From positions 224,703 through 288,702 of the forward strand of contig NZ_JARRAB010000005.1 of assembly GCF_030376615.1 (NCBI RefSeq): a DNA stretch of 64,000 nucleotides, in the 5' to 3' direction. The stretch comes from Pseudomonas sp. sp1636. GTDB lineage: Bacteria > Pseudomonadota > Gammaproteobacteria > Pseudomonadales > Pseudomonadaceae. Of the stretch, positions 53,023-63,946 are shown piece after piece. The position numbers were made by a program, and so were the translations under genes. How positions within the stretch are numbered: position 1 is the first letter of the stretch; each line of letters opens with the position of its first letter. The notes beneath the pieces were generated by a model. That model did no database searches, was not told the DNA's origin, and saw nothing but the letters and a program-made list of their open reading frames with translations.

Positions 53023-54387
53023 TTATTTCACCAGCATTCTCCAGGCTTTCAAGGCTGCCACAGTATGGGTCTGGGCTTGCCGTGCGGCCAACGACTCGGG
53101 ATCGATGGGGCGACTGGCCTGTTCGCTCAGCTTGCTCAGTTCGCCGTACAGGCGGTCGACTTCCGGCACCTCCAGCACGCCACGGGCCAGGCGTAGCCAG
53201 ACCAGCAGGCGCTCGATGCGCGGCAGTTGTTCGGCCAGGTCTTCCGGTTGTTTCTGGTAGCGGCTCAACTGCAGGTCATGGCCTTCCTCGGCGATCAGGG
53301 TCGCCAGCCAGTTGCCCAGCGGCGCGGCGCCCTGACGGTTGCCGCGGTTGTTGCGGGCGTTCGTCCAGCCCCTGGCCAGCAGCCAGCGCGAGGCGTTCAG
53401 GGAGAACTGGCCCCAGCGCGTGCTTTGCAGTTCGCTGGCGAACTGCGCCGGTGCGGCCTGACGCGCGGCATCGTCGAGTTGGCCGGCCTGCAGGCGTGGG
53501 CGCCAGTCGTGCAACAGGGCATCGAGGCTCTGGCGCAGTTCGCTGCTGCTGCTGCGCGGTGCGGCTTGGCCGAGGCTGCCGATCAATGCCCGCAGGCCGA
53601 CCAGTTGTTCCAGCCAGTCGACCAGCAGGCGCCAATGGCCATTGAAACGGTACTGCTCGGCCAGCCGTTGGCTGCTGCCGAGCAGGTGCCAGGCGAGCGC
53701 GGCAAAGCCGTCGTCCAGGCTCATCTCGGCGTTCAGTTCGGGGGCCGGTAGGCTGAGGCTGTAGCTGCCGGCATCGAACAGGCGGTAACCGCGCTCGGCC
53801 TTGCTGATGTCGCAAGGCATCAGCGGCAGATCGGCGGCGAGTTCGGCGGCCAGCTCCAGCAAGGCTTCAGGTTCGCCCTGGCGCAGCTCCAGCTCCAGCT
53901 CGCAGATTTCTTCCTCGCCTTCGCCGGCGATGACCTGGCCGAGATCCAGGGCGGCTTCGATGACCACCTTGGCCTTGCCGCGGCCCCAGGCGATATCGGC
54001 ACGCTGGCGGACGAAGTCGGTGCTGAAGATCGGTTGCAGCAGGCTCTTGTCCAGTTCGGCCAGGGCCGCCGGCCAGCAGTTGGCGTCGAGTTTGCTCAGA
54101 TCCAGTTCGGCCTGCTCCAGAGACCAGTCGAACTCGTTGCGCTCGGACAGGCCGGCCACGCTCTGGCCGCGGCTTTTCAGGGTCTGGATAAAGGCATCGC
54201 CATCGCGGCGGATGCGCAAGGCGACCTTGGCCTGGGCCAGGTCGCGGGCCGGCGTGTCGAAATATTGGTTAAATAATTCGTGTTGTTCCCAGCCGCTCTT
54301 GTTGCGTTTCTTCAGCAGCGGGTGCTCGCGCAGGGCGGCCAGAGTGTCGCGGCTGGCGCGCAATTTGATTTCGGTTTCTTTGACCAT
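53023..54387 (-). CDS. CYTH-CHAD domain protein
   Basis: 454 aa. The N-terminal CYTH domain begins MVKETEIKLRAS, with the ExExK triphosphate-tunnel signature at residues 4-8, and continues with RIRRDGDAFIQTLKSRGQS and ELELELRQGEPEALLELA. The C-terminal CHAD domain (about 230-454) is helical with conserved histidine/arginine positions (LAWHLLGSSQRLAEQYRFNG, LRALIGSLGQAA). CYTH enzymes hydrolyse triphosphates such as PPPi, and CHAD domains bind polyphosphate. The neighbours are a DUF47 protein and a Pit phosphate transporter, divergent from it. Confidence 0.9.
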   Translation of the reverse strand: MVKETEIKLRASRDTLAALREHPLLKKRNKSGWEQHELFNQYFDTPARDLAQAKVALRIRRDGDAFIQTLKSRGQSVAGLSERNEFDWSLEQAELDLSKLDANCWPAALAELDKSLLQPIFSTDFVRQRADIAWGRGKAKVVIEAALDLGQVIAGEGEEEICELELELRQGEPEALLELAAELAADLPLMPCDISKAERGYRLFDAGSYSLSLPAPELNAEMSLDDGFAALAWHLLGSSQRLAEQYRFNGHWRLLVDWLEQLVGLRALIGSLGQAAPRSSSSELRQSLDALLHDWRPRLQAGQLDDAARQAAPAQFASELQSTRWGQFSLNASRWLLARGWTNARNNRGNRQGAAPLGNWLATLIAEEGHDLQLSRYQKQPEDLAEQLPRIERLLVWLRLARGVLEVPEVDRLYGELSKLSEQASRPIDPESLAARQAQTHTVAALKAWRMLVK

Positions 54388-54499
54388 GATGGTGAGCTAA
54401 GCGCCTAGTGTAAAATTGTGACTGTCTGATGATGCATGCTGGCGAGCTTTTCGAGCGATCCGTATACTTGCCGCCTTCTTTAAAGCCGGGGTTCACCCT

Positions 54500-55177
54500 A
54501 TGCCGCTCAATCCATTCGCCAGCCTGTTCGGTCGCTCGCCCATCGGGCCGATGCAGAAGCACTTCGCCAAAGCCCATGAGTGCGCCGCACACCTGGTGCC
54601 GTTTTTCGACGCCGTGATGGCTGAGGATTGGGCCAAGGTGGCACAGGTGCAGCAGGACATGGCGCGGCTGGAGGGCGAAGCCGACAAGCTCAAGAAAAGC
54701 GTGCGTTTGCACCTGCCCAAGAGCTTGTTTCTGCCGGTGCCGCGTTCGGATCTGCTTGAGCTGCTGAGTGTACAGGACAAAGTTGCCAACCGCGCCAAGG
54801 ACATCGCCGGCCTGATGCTGGGTCGCGAAATGGCCATTCCGCAGGCTTTGCAGCCGTTGATGCGGGCCTTTGTGCAGCGCACCGTGGATGCCAGCGCCCA
54901 GGCGCTAAAGGCGATGAACGAGCTGGATGAACTGCTGGAGACCGGCTTTGGCGGGCGCGAAGCCGCCTTGGTCGTTTCCATGGTCGAGGAATTGGAGCAA
55001 ATCGAGCGCGACACCGATGTGATGCAGGTCGAAGCGCGTCGTGGTCTGTTCAAGCTGGAAAAGGACCTTCCTCCGGTCGACGTTATTTTCCTCTACCAGA
55101 TCCTCGAGTGGATCGGCGATGTCGCCGACCGCGCCGAGCGTGTCGGTAACCGACTGGAACAACTGCTGGCGCGTTAA
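54500..55177 (+). CDS. DUF47/PhoU-like regulator of phosphate transport (TIGR00153)
   Basis: 225 aa, all helical, with conserved LFGRSPIGPMQKHFAKAHEC at the start and the motif VQDKVANRAKDIAGLMLGRE, ending VDVIFLYQILEWIGDVADRA. The E(D)xxD motifs match PhoU-like metal-binding bundles. It is followed after 39 bases by the Pit transporter, the standard pairing in which DUF47 modulates Pit activity. A short, clear single start. Confidence 0.92.
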   Translation: MPLNPFASLFGRSPIGPMQKHFAKAHECAAHLVPFFDAVMAEDWAKVAQVQQDMARLEGEADKLKKSVRLHLPKSLFLPVPRSDLLELLSVQDKVANRAKDIAGLMLGREMAIPQALQPLMRAFVQRTVDASAQALKAMNELDELLETGFGGREAALVVSMVEELEQIERDTDVMQVEARRGLFKLEKDLPPVDVIFLYQILEWIGDVADRAERVGNRLEQLLAR

Positions 55178-55216
55178 GCGCCAGTGTTCTTTCTGGAATC
55201 TACGGATTAATTATCT

Positions 55217-56482
55217 ATGTCTCTGATTGCGGACTACGGCCTCGTACTTCTGCTGCTCGCCTGTCTCTTCGGCTTTTTCATGGCCTGGGGCGTGGGCGCC
55301 AACGACGTGGCCAACGCCATGGGCACCTCGGTGGGCTCGCAGGCGCTGACCATCAAACAGGCGATCCTGATCGCCATGGTGTTCGAATTTGCCGGCGCCT
55401 ATCTGGCCGGCGGCGAGGTCACCGAAACCATCAAGAGCGGCATCGTCGATGCCTCGATGATCACCCCGGACCTGATGGTGCTGGGCATGATGTCGGCGCT
55501 GCTGGCGGCCGGCACCTGGCTGCTGATCGCCTCGACCCGCGGCTGGCCGGTCTCCACCACTCACTCCATCGTCGGTGCGGTGATTGGTTTTGCCGCCGTC
55601 GGCGTGTCCATGGACGCGGTGCGCTGGGGCGGCGTCGGCCCGATCGTCGCTAGCTGGGTGATCTCGCCGCTGCTCTCCGGCATAGTCGCCTTCGGCCTGT
55701 TCGTCAGCGTGCAGAAGCTGATCATCGATACCGACGAGCCCTTCCTCAACGCCAAGCGTTTCGTGCCGCTGTATATGTTCGCCACCGGCTTCATGGTCAG
55801 CATCATGACCCTGACCAAGGGCCTCAAGCATATCGGCCTGAACCTCTCCGGCGGCGAGGGTTTCCTGCTCTCGCTGGGCGTCGGCGCGCTGGTGATGCTG
55901 CTGGGTATCGGCCTGCTCAGCCGGATCAAGATCGACCTCGAGGCGGACAAGGACTTCCACTACGCCAGCGTGGAGAAAGTCTTCGCCGTGCTGATGATCT
56001 TCACCGCCTGCTCCATGGCCTTCGCCCACGGCTCCAACGACGTGGCCAATGCGGTCGGTCCGCTGGCGGCCATCGTCGGGGTGATTCAGAGTGGTGGCGA
56101 AATGGCCGTTGGTGCTAAATCCGCGGTTCCCGGCTGGGTGCTGCTGCTCGGCGCGGTGGGTATCGTCATCGGCCTGGCCACCTATGGCTACAAGGTGATC
56201 GCCACCATCGGCAAGGAAATCACCGAGCTGACCCCGAGCCGCGGCTTTGCCGCCGAGCTGGCTACCGCCACCACGGTGGTGGGGGCCTCGGCCATCGGCC
56301 TGCCGGTGTCCACCACCCACACCCTGGTCGGTGCGGTGCTGGGCGTCGGCCTGGCCCGCGGTATCGGTGCGCTGAACCTGGGCGTGATCGGCAAGATCTT
56401 CATGTCCTGGCTGATCACCCTGCCGGTCGGTGCGGTTCTGGCCATCGTATTCTTCTATATCCTGCGCGGCATCTTCCTCTGA
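55217..56482 (+). CDS. pit: Low-affinity inorganic phosphate transporter (Pit family)
   Basis: 421 aa, about ten helices. The two inverted signature copies are GVGANDVANAMGTSVGS in the first half and AHGSNDVANAVGPLAAI in the second; GWPVSTTHSIVGAVIGF and GLPVSTTHTLVGAVLG complete the repeats. It imports phosphate (as metal-phosphate) with protons in Pit proteins. Second gene of the DUF47-pit operon. Confidence 0.95.
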   Translation: MSLIADYGLVLLLLACLFGFFMAWGVGANDVANAMGTSVGSQALTIKQAILIAMVFEFAGAYLAGGEVTETIKSGIVDASMITPDLMVLGMMSALLAAGTWLLIASTRGWPVSTTHSIVGAVIGFAAVGVSMDAVRWGGVGPIVASWVISPLLSGIVAFGLFVSVQKLIIDTDEPFLNAKRFVPLYMFATGFMVSIMTLTKGLKHIGLNLSGGEGFLLSLGVGALVMLLGIGLLSRIKIDLEADKDFHYASVEKVFAVLMIFTACSMAFAHGSNDVANAVGPLAAIVGVIQSGGEMAVGAKSAVPGWVLLLGAVGIVIGLATYGYKVIATIGKEITELTPSRGFAAELATATTVVGASAIGLPVSTTHTLVGAVLGVGLARGIGALNLGVIGKIFMSWLITLPVGAVLAIVFFYILRGIFL

Positions 56483-56556
56483 GCTAGCCCCGCATTACGG
56501 TTCCCTCTGCGTCGGCGTTGCCCCTATGATGGCGGCAACGCCCGCGGAGACCGCCA

Positions 56557-57711
56557 ATGCCCCTGCCTTCCTTCAAAGAGCAATTCGCCGCGCTGATTGC
56601 CGCGCCTTCGGTGAGCTGTACCCAGGCGCATTGGGATCAGTCCAACCGGCCGGTGATCGAGTTGCTCTCGAGCTGGCTCGGCGACCTCGGGTTCGCCTGC
56701 GCAGTGCAGGAAATCCAGCCGGGCAAATTCAACCTGTTGGCCAGTTACGGCAGCGGCCCGGGCGGCCTGGTGCTGGCCGGGCACAGCGACACGGTGCCGT
56801 TCGATGCGGCCTTGTGGCAGAGCGACCCGCTCAAACTGACCGAGGCCGATGGCCGCTGGATCGGTTTGGGCAGTTGCGACATGAAGGGCTTCTTCGCCCT
56901 GGCCATCGAGGCGCTGCAACCCTTGCTGACCCAGCGCTTCCAGCAGCCGCTGCTGATCCTCGCCACCTGCGACGAGGAAAGCTCGATGTCCGGCGCCCGC
57001 GCCCTGGCCGCGGCCGGTCGGCCGCTGGGGCGCGCCGCGGTGATCGGCGAGCCGACCGGGCTGAAGCCGATCCGCCTGCACAAGGGCATCATGATGGAGC
57101 GCATCGACATTCTCGGCCAGAGCGGCCATTCCTCCGACCCGAGCCTCGGCCACAGCGCCCTGGAGGCGATGCAGGACGTGCTGAGCGAGCTGCGCGGCTT
57201 GCGCGGCCAATGGCAGCGCGAGTTCAACAACCCGCAGTTCGGCGTGCCGCAGCCAACCCTCAATCTCGGCTGCATCCACGGCGGCGACAACCCCAACCGC
57301 ATCTGCGGCCAATGCTCGTTGGAGTTCGACCTGCGCCCGCTGCCGGGCATGCAGCCGGAACTGCTGCGCGCGGCGATCCGCCAGAAGCTGCAACCGCTGG
57401 CCGAGCGGCATCGGGTCAAGATCGACTTTGCCCCGCTGTTTCCCAGCGTGCCGCCCTTCGAGCAGGCCGCCGATTGTGAATTGGTGCGCCTGGCCGAGCG
57501 CCTGACCGGGCACAACGCGGCTTCGGTGGCGTTTGCCACCGAAGCGCCTTATCTTCAGCAGCTTGGCTGCGAGACCCTGGTGCTCGGCCCCGGCGATATC
57601 GACTGCGCCCACCAGCCGGGCGAGTACCTGGACATGTCACGTATCGAGCCGAGCGTGCGTCTGTTACGTCAGCTGATCCAACACTACTGCCTGCAACCTG
57701 TGAAAGCCTGA
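56557..57711 (+). CDS. argE: Acetylornithine deacetylase
   Basis: 384 aa M20 metallopeptidase-fold enzyme that releases ornithine from N-acetylornithine. Metal ligands and general base: LAGHSDTVPFD, GLGSCDMKGFFALA, CDEESSMSG and GEPTGLKPIRLHKG; the C-terminal His is in CAHQPGEYLDMSRIE. GGAGA precedes the ATG. Pseudomonads mainly recycle acetyl groups through ArgJ, so ArgE may be auxiliary. It is followed by a short arginine-rich leader frame and argA. Confidence 0.94.
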   Translation: MPLPSFKEQFAALIAAPSVSCTQAHWDQSNRPVIELLSSWLGDLGFACAVQEIQPGKFNLLASYGSGPGGLVLAGHSDTVPFDAALWQSDPLKLTEADGRWIGLGSCDMKGFFALAIEALQPLLTQRFQQPLLILATCDEESSMSGARALAAAGRPLGRAAVIGEPTGLKPIRLHKGIMMERIDILGQSGHSSDPSLGHSALEAMQDVLSELRGLRGQWQREFNNPQFGVPQPTLNLGCIHGGDNPNRICGQCSLEFDLRPLPGMQPELLRAAIRQKLQPLAERHRVKIDFAPLFPSVPPFEQAADCELVRLAERLTGHNAASVAFATEAPYLQQLGCETLVLGPGDIDCAHQPGEYLDMSRIEPSVRLLRQLIQHYCLQPVKA

Positions 57712-57723
57712 AGGGGAGCCCCG

Positions 57724-57744
57724 ATGCTGCTGCGACGACGCTAG
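57724..57744 (+). CDS. Candidate argA leader peptide (MLLRRR)
   Basis: A six-codon frame, ATG CTG CTG CGA CGA CGC TAG, with AAGGGGAG five bases before its ATG. Three of its six codons are arginine. It lies in the 101-base gap between argE and argA and is followed by a terminator-like hairpin (57749-57776). This is the layout of an amino-acid attenuation leader. The CGA codon is rare in Pseudomonas, which suits a stalling site. The evidence is positional only, and GC-rich DNA produces Arg codons often. Confidence 0.4.
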   Translation: MLLRRR

Positions 57745-57748
57745 TTAC

Positions 57749-57776
57749 CTTCTCCCAGCGCGAGAAGCGTTGTTTT
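57749..57776 (+). promoter_or_regulatory. Candidate attenuator hairpin before argA
   Basis: Stem CTTCTC (57749-57754) / GAGAAG (57762-57767) with a seven-base loop, then CGTTGTTTT. The stem is short and the T-run interrupted, so it would be a weak terminator. Position directly after the MLLRRR leader suggests ribosome-controlled read-through into argA, which starts at 57813. Confidence 0.35.
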
Positions 57777-57812
57777 CACCTTTACTTTCGTCATTGCTCT
57801 ACAGGCTCTCAC

Positions 57813-59111
57813 ATGCACGACTACGTCAATTGGCTGCGCCACGCTTCGCCCTATATCAATGCCCACCGCGATTGCACCTTTGTGGTGATGCTGCCGGGCG
57901 AGGGTGTCGCCCACCCGAATTTCGGCAATATCGTCCACGACCTGGTGCTGCTGCACAGTCTCGGCGTGCGCCTGGTGCTGGTGCACGGCTCGCGCTCGCA
58001 GATCGAGGCGCGTCTGGCCGCACGCGGGCTGACCCCGCACTTTCACCGTGATCTGCGGGTTACCGACGGCGCGACCCTGGAGTGCGTGATCGATGCGGTC
58101 GGCCAGTTGCGTATCGCCATCGAGGCGCGCCTGTCGATGGACATGGCCGCTTCGCCGATGCAGGGCGCGCGCCTGCGCGTGGCCAGCGGCAACTTCGTCA
58201 CCGCACGGCCGATCGGCGTGGTCGACGGCATCGACTATCACCACACCGGCGAGGTGCGGCGGGTCGACCGCAAGGGCATTGGCCGCCTGCTCGACGAGCG
58301 CAGCATCGTGCTGCTGTCGTCGCTGGGTTATTCGCCCACCGGGGAGATCTTCAACCTGTCCTGCGAAGACGTGGCCACCCGTGCGGCCATCGACCTGGGT
58401 GCCGACAAACTGTTGTTGTTCGGCGCCGAGTCCGGCCTGCTCGACGAGACGGGCAAGTTGGTGCGCGAGCTGCGCCCGCAACAGGTGCCGCAGCACCTGC
58501 AGCGGCTGAACGGCAGCTACCAGGCGGAATTGCTCGATGCCGCCGCGCAAGCCTGCAGCGGCGGGGTGCGGCGCAGCCATATCGTCAGCTATACCGAGGA
58601 TGGCGCGCTGCTCAGCGAACTGTTCACCCGTGCGGGCAACGGCACCCTGGTGGCCCAGGAGCAGTTCGAGGTCTTGCGCGAGGCGACCATCGAGGACGTC
58701 GGCGGCTTGATCGAGCTGATCAGCCCGCTGGAAGAACAGGGCGTCCTGGTGCGCCGCTCGCGCGAGGTGCTCGAGCGCGAGATCGAGCAGTTCAGCATCG
58801 TCGAACGCGAGGGGCTGATCATCGCCTGCGCCGCGCTGTACCAGATCGCCGATTCGGACTACGGCGAGTTGGCCTGCCTGGCGGTTAACCCAGCCTACCG
58901 CCACGGCGGTCGCGGCGACGAACTGCTCGAACGCATCGAGGCCCGCGCCCGCGCCCAGGGTTTGAAGCACCTGTTCGTGCTCACCACCCGCACCGCTCAC
59001 TGGTTCCGCGAACGCGGCTTCATGCCCAGCAGCGTCGACCGCCTGCCGGCCGCGCGCGCCTCGCTGTACAACTTCCAGCGCAACTCCAAGGTGTTCGAGA
59101 AGGCGTTGTAG
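57813..59111 (+). CDS. argA: N-acetylglutamate synthase
   Basis: 432 aa. The N-terminal amino-acid-kinase-like domain (VHDLVLLHSLGVRLVLVHG, LLDERSIVLLSSLGYSPTGE, DLGADKLLLFG) binds arginine for feedback inhibition, and the C-terminal GNAT domain (ACLAVNPAYRHGGRGDELL, LFVLTTRTAHWFRERGF) transfers acetyl from acetyl-CoA to glutamate. This is the classic ArgA of gammaproteobacteria. The ATG at 57813 has a modest AGG upstream. See the leader and hairpin in front. Confidence 0.96.
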   Translation: MHDYVNWLRHASPYINAHRDCTFVVMLPGEGVAHPNFGNIVHDLVLLHSLGVRLVLVHGSRSQIEARLAARGLTPHFHRDLRVTDGATLECVIDAVGQLRIAIEARLSMDMAASPMQGARLRVASGNFVTARPIGVVDGIDYHHTGEVRRVDRKGIGRLLDERSIVLLSSLGYSPTGEIFNLSCEDVATRAAIDLGADKLLLFGAESGLLDETGKLVRELRPQQVPQHLQRLNGSYQAELLDAAAQACSGGVRRSHIVSYTEDGALLSELFTRAGNGTLVAQEQFEVLREATIEDVGGLIELISPLEEQGVLVRRSREVLEREIEQFSIVEREGLIIACAALYQIADSDYGELACLAVNPAYRHGGRGDELLERIEARARAQGLKHLFVLTTRTAHWFRERGFMPSSVDRLPAARASLYNFQRNSKVFEKAL

Positions 59112-59178
59112 GCGGGGCGTGATCCGGGTGCCGGCACTGTTGCGCCCAGGCTATGCCCTACGCGCCTTCAAGGCTGGT

Positions 59179-59208
59179 ATTTGCCCCGCAGGCGCCTGCG
59201 GGGCAAAT
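59179..59208. repeat. Perfect 30-base palindrome
   Basis: ATTTGCCCCGCAGGC followed directly by GCCTGCGGGGCAAAT: 15-base arms and no spacer. It lies about 70 bases after argA, before the convergent RMF-like gene. No T-run on either side. It may be an RNA 3' end, a protein-binding site or a cruciform. Confidence 0.85.
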
Positions 59209-59277
59209 GCCCAAAAGCAGGCCGAGAAGGCGCAACGCAGCAAACCGACGGCAGGGCGGGATGCGCATTCCGGTGGC

Positions 59278-59481
59278 TCAGGCGCTCTTCTGCTGGCGCA
59301 GCAGTTGTTCATGGCCGTCGTCCCAGCCGGCCTCCCAGGCGGCGGCGAGGACTTCGGCGCGGCGGTCGTGGCGGCTGTAGGATTGGCCGGTGAGGCCTGC
59401 CATATAGCCTTGCTGGTAGGCCTTGTTCAGGCTTTCCAGGCTCCAGTGGCGGTCATCCTTGAGGCGAGTGTCGGGCTCCAT
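59278..59481 (-). CDS. Small ribosome-modulation-factor-like protein
   Basis: 67 aa. YQQGYMAGLTGQSYSRHD and the following AAAWEAGWDDGHEQ reproduce the spacing of the RMF family (GYxAGxxGxS ... W..GW), though the rest differs from E. coli RMF and the protein is less basic. It may bind ribosomes in stationary phase or only share the motif. The ATG at 59481 is preferred; an in-frame GTG lies two codons before. Single gene between argA and gshA. Confidence 0.6.
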   Translation of the reverse strand: MEPDTRLKDDRHWSLESLNKAYQQGYMAGLTGQSYSRHDRRAEVLAAAWEAGWDDGHEQLLRQQKSA

Positions 59482-59592
59482 GGGCACGGCTCATGTTGAT
59501 TGTGCTGCGCTTATGCTAGCCGCGCCCGGCCTTGCAGGCTGGGTCGCCGGTCACAGCAGCTGCTCCGATGCTGGTTTTTGTGACCGGATCGA

Positions 59593-61173
59593 CTAAATTC
59601 CTGGGGCCAGGATGCTCGCCTGATAGGCGGCGGCAAAACTGTCGAAGTCTCCCTGTTCCTGGGCCTCCAGATCCGCCTGCTCGCCGAGTGAGCGGGCGCT
59701 CGCGGCTTCGAAGGCGGCCTGTTGCTCTGTGCTCAACGGCTGGCTGCGGAAGTAGTCGGCGTGCAGCTTGCTCTGGCGCAGGGCGAACTGAGTGAAGCAT
59801 TCACCCTGCTGCAGTTGCGCGAGTACCTGGGCCGAGGGCGTCAGGGCTGGGTTGTCGATTTTCTCGCGCTGGGCTTGCAGCGCCAGGCTGTGCGCTTCGT
59901 CGCCGTGGCTCTGGTCGAGCAGAGTGGCCGTACGCTGGATGCTGTCGAGCAGTTCGTGAGCCCAGGCCTGCAGTGCCACGGGGTTGCCCCGGTGCTGCAG
60001 ATGCAAGCCGGGACGCCGACCTTCCTTGACCACTTTGAGGAAGTTGTCGGTGCAGGCGTGACATTCCTCGCCCTCCAGTGGCGGGCTTTCCTGCAGCGCA
60101 CAGAACAGCAGGAAGGCGTCGAGGAAGCGCGCTTCGACCAGGTCGATGCCCAGCGGCAGGAAGGGGTTGATGTCCAGGCAGCGCACTTCGATGTATTGCA
60201 CGCCGCGCGCCACCAGCGCCTGGATCGGCCGCTCGCCGCTGTGGGCCACGCGTTTCGGGCGGATGTTCGAGTAGTACTCGTTCTCGATCTGCAGGATGTT
60301 GGTGTTGAGTTGCAGCCACTCGCCATCCTTCTTGCTGCCGAGCTCGACATAGGGCGGGTAGGGCGTGGCGACCGCTTGGCGCAGGCTGTCGGTGTAGCTG
60401 GTCAGGTCGTTGTAGCAAGGGGTGAGGCCGGCCTGAGCGCTGCTCTGGTAGCCCAGGTCGCTCATGCGCAGGCTGGTGGCGTAGGGCAGGTACAGGGTCT
60501 CGCCATCCAGCTGCTGCAATTGGTGCGGGCGCCCGCGCAAGAAGCCGGCATCCAGCGCCGGCGAGGCGCCGAACAGGTACATCAGCAGCCAGCTGTAGCG
60601 GCGGAAGTTGCGAATCAGGGCGATGTAGCGCGCCGATTGGTAGTCGCGCGCGTTGCGCGTATTGCCCTCGGCCTGCTGCAACAGCGGCCACAGGCTGTCG
60701 GCCAGGGAGAAATTGTAGTGAATGCCGGCGATGCACTGCATGGTCTTGCCGTAACGCAGGGCCAGGCCCTTGCGGTAGACGTATTTGAGTTGACCGACAT
60801 GCGAGCTGCCGTACTGGGCGATCGGGATGCTTTCCTCATCCGGCAAGGCGCAGGGCATCGACGGGCTCCACAGGTATTCGCCGTCGAGCTTGCTGTAGAC
60901 GAACCTATGGATCTGCTCGAGATCGGCCAGGGTCGTGGCCGGGTCGGCCTCGGCCGGGGTGATGAACTCCAGCAGCGATTCGGAATAGTCCGTGGTGATC
61001 AACGGGTGGGTCAGCGCCGAACCCAGCGCCGGTGGGTGCGGGGTCAACGCCAGCTGGCCGTCGCCGTTGACGCGCAGGCATTCGCGCTCGATGCCGTGCA
61101 AGCACTGGGCAAGCAGGGAGAGGTTGGCGCGCTCGCCAAGCAAGGCCAGGCGGCGGGAGAACAGGTCGCTCAA
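59593..61173 (-). CDS. gshA: Glutamate-cysteine ligase
   Basis: 526 aa, the E. coli GshA type. It joins glutamate and cysteine in the first step of glutathione synthesis. [57 protein letters not shown] and [18 protein letters not shown] are diagnostic. The start is TTG at 61173, with AAGGA eight bases upstream. An ATG at 61181 touches that ribosome site and opens only a three-codon frame (ATG CAC TCT TGA) overlapping the start. E. coli gshA also uses TTG, so low expression by start codon is plausible. Confidence 0.96.
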   Translation of the reverse strand: MSDLFSRRLALLGERANLSLLAQCLHGIERECLRVNGDGQLALTPHPPALGSALTHPLITTDYSESLLEFITPAEADPATTLADLEQIHRFVYSKLDGEYLWSPSMPCALPDEESIPIAQYGSSHVGQLKYVYRKGLALRYGKTMQCIAGIHYNFSLADSLWPLLQQAEGNTRNARDYQSARYIALIRNFRRYSWLLMYLFGASPALDAGFLRGRPHQLQQLDGETLYLPYATSLRMSDLGYQSSAQAGLTPCYNDLTSYTDSLRQAVATPYPPYVELGSKKDGEWLQLNTNILQIENEYYSNIRPKRVAHSGERPIQALVARGVQYIEVRCLDINPFLPLGIDLVEARFLDAFLLFCALQESPPLEGEECHACTDNFLKVVKEGRRPGLHLQHRGNPVALQAWAHELLDSIQRTATLLDQSHGDEAHSLALQAQREKIDNPALTPSAQVLAQLQQGECFTQFALRQSKLHADYFRSQPLSTEQQAAFEAASARSLGEQADLEAQEQGDFDSFAAAYQASILAPGI

Positions 61174-61618
61174 GAGTGCATTCCTTCACGCATCGGTCGC
61201 CCCAATATGGGGGTGCTAGTCGCGCTCTACAAGGGGCGGCGGGAAAATGCAGGCCACTGCCTGCGCTCGGTCAGTGCGTTCTTATAACCTGAGGCGAGCG
61301 AAGATGGTTATAGCTGGACGCTGTGCGCTTGCGCCAGGGCGACGCGTCTGGGCCAGGGCCTGTCCATGCCCTGGCGTGCTGTCGTCGCGAGCGCGCGGTT
61401 ATTTTTGGCGCTGTAGCCGTTAGGTGTTGTATCGCCAGGCGCGAACTGCCTGCGATCCGTAGGAGGCCCGACCTCGGGGCGAGCTTTGGCTATACCGCGA
61501 AACGATGGGCCGGCAGCCCTGCGGGCTGCATTCGCCGCGGGGTCGCGCCTCCTACAGACGGCGTTCGGGCTCAACCCGTAAGCGGAACAAGGTCTGTTTT
61601 ACGGCGCGCAGGTTGGGC
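61174..61618. other. Gene-free region between gshA and tex
   Basis: 445 bases with no supported gene. It contains a TATAACC / GGTTATA dyad at 61283-61312 with a 16-base spacer, probably in the gshA promoter region, and the family B repeat at 61459-61555. The rest is GC-rich without visible signals. Confidence 0.6.
61459..61555. repeat. Palindromic intergenic repeat, family B copy 2 (diverged)
   Basis: 97 bases beginning GTAGGAGGCCCGACCTCGG and ending CCGCGGGGTCGCGCCTCCTAC. About 20 of 24 arm positions pair, with a longer loop than the copy at 14163-14232. It shares the GTAGGAG...CTCCTAC boundaries. Confidence 0.8.
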
Positions 61619-63946
<2,328 letters not shown>

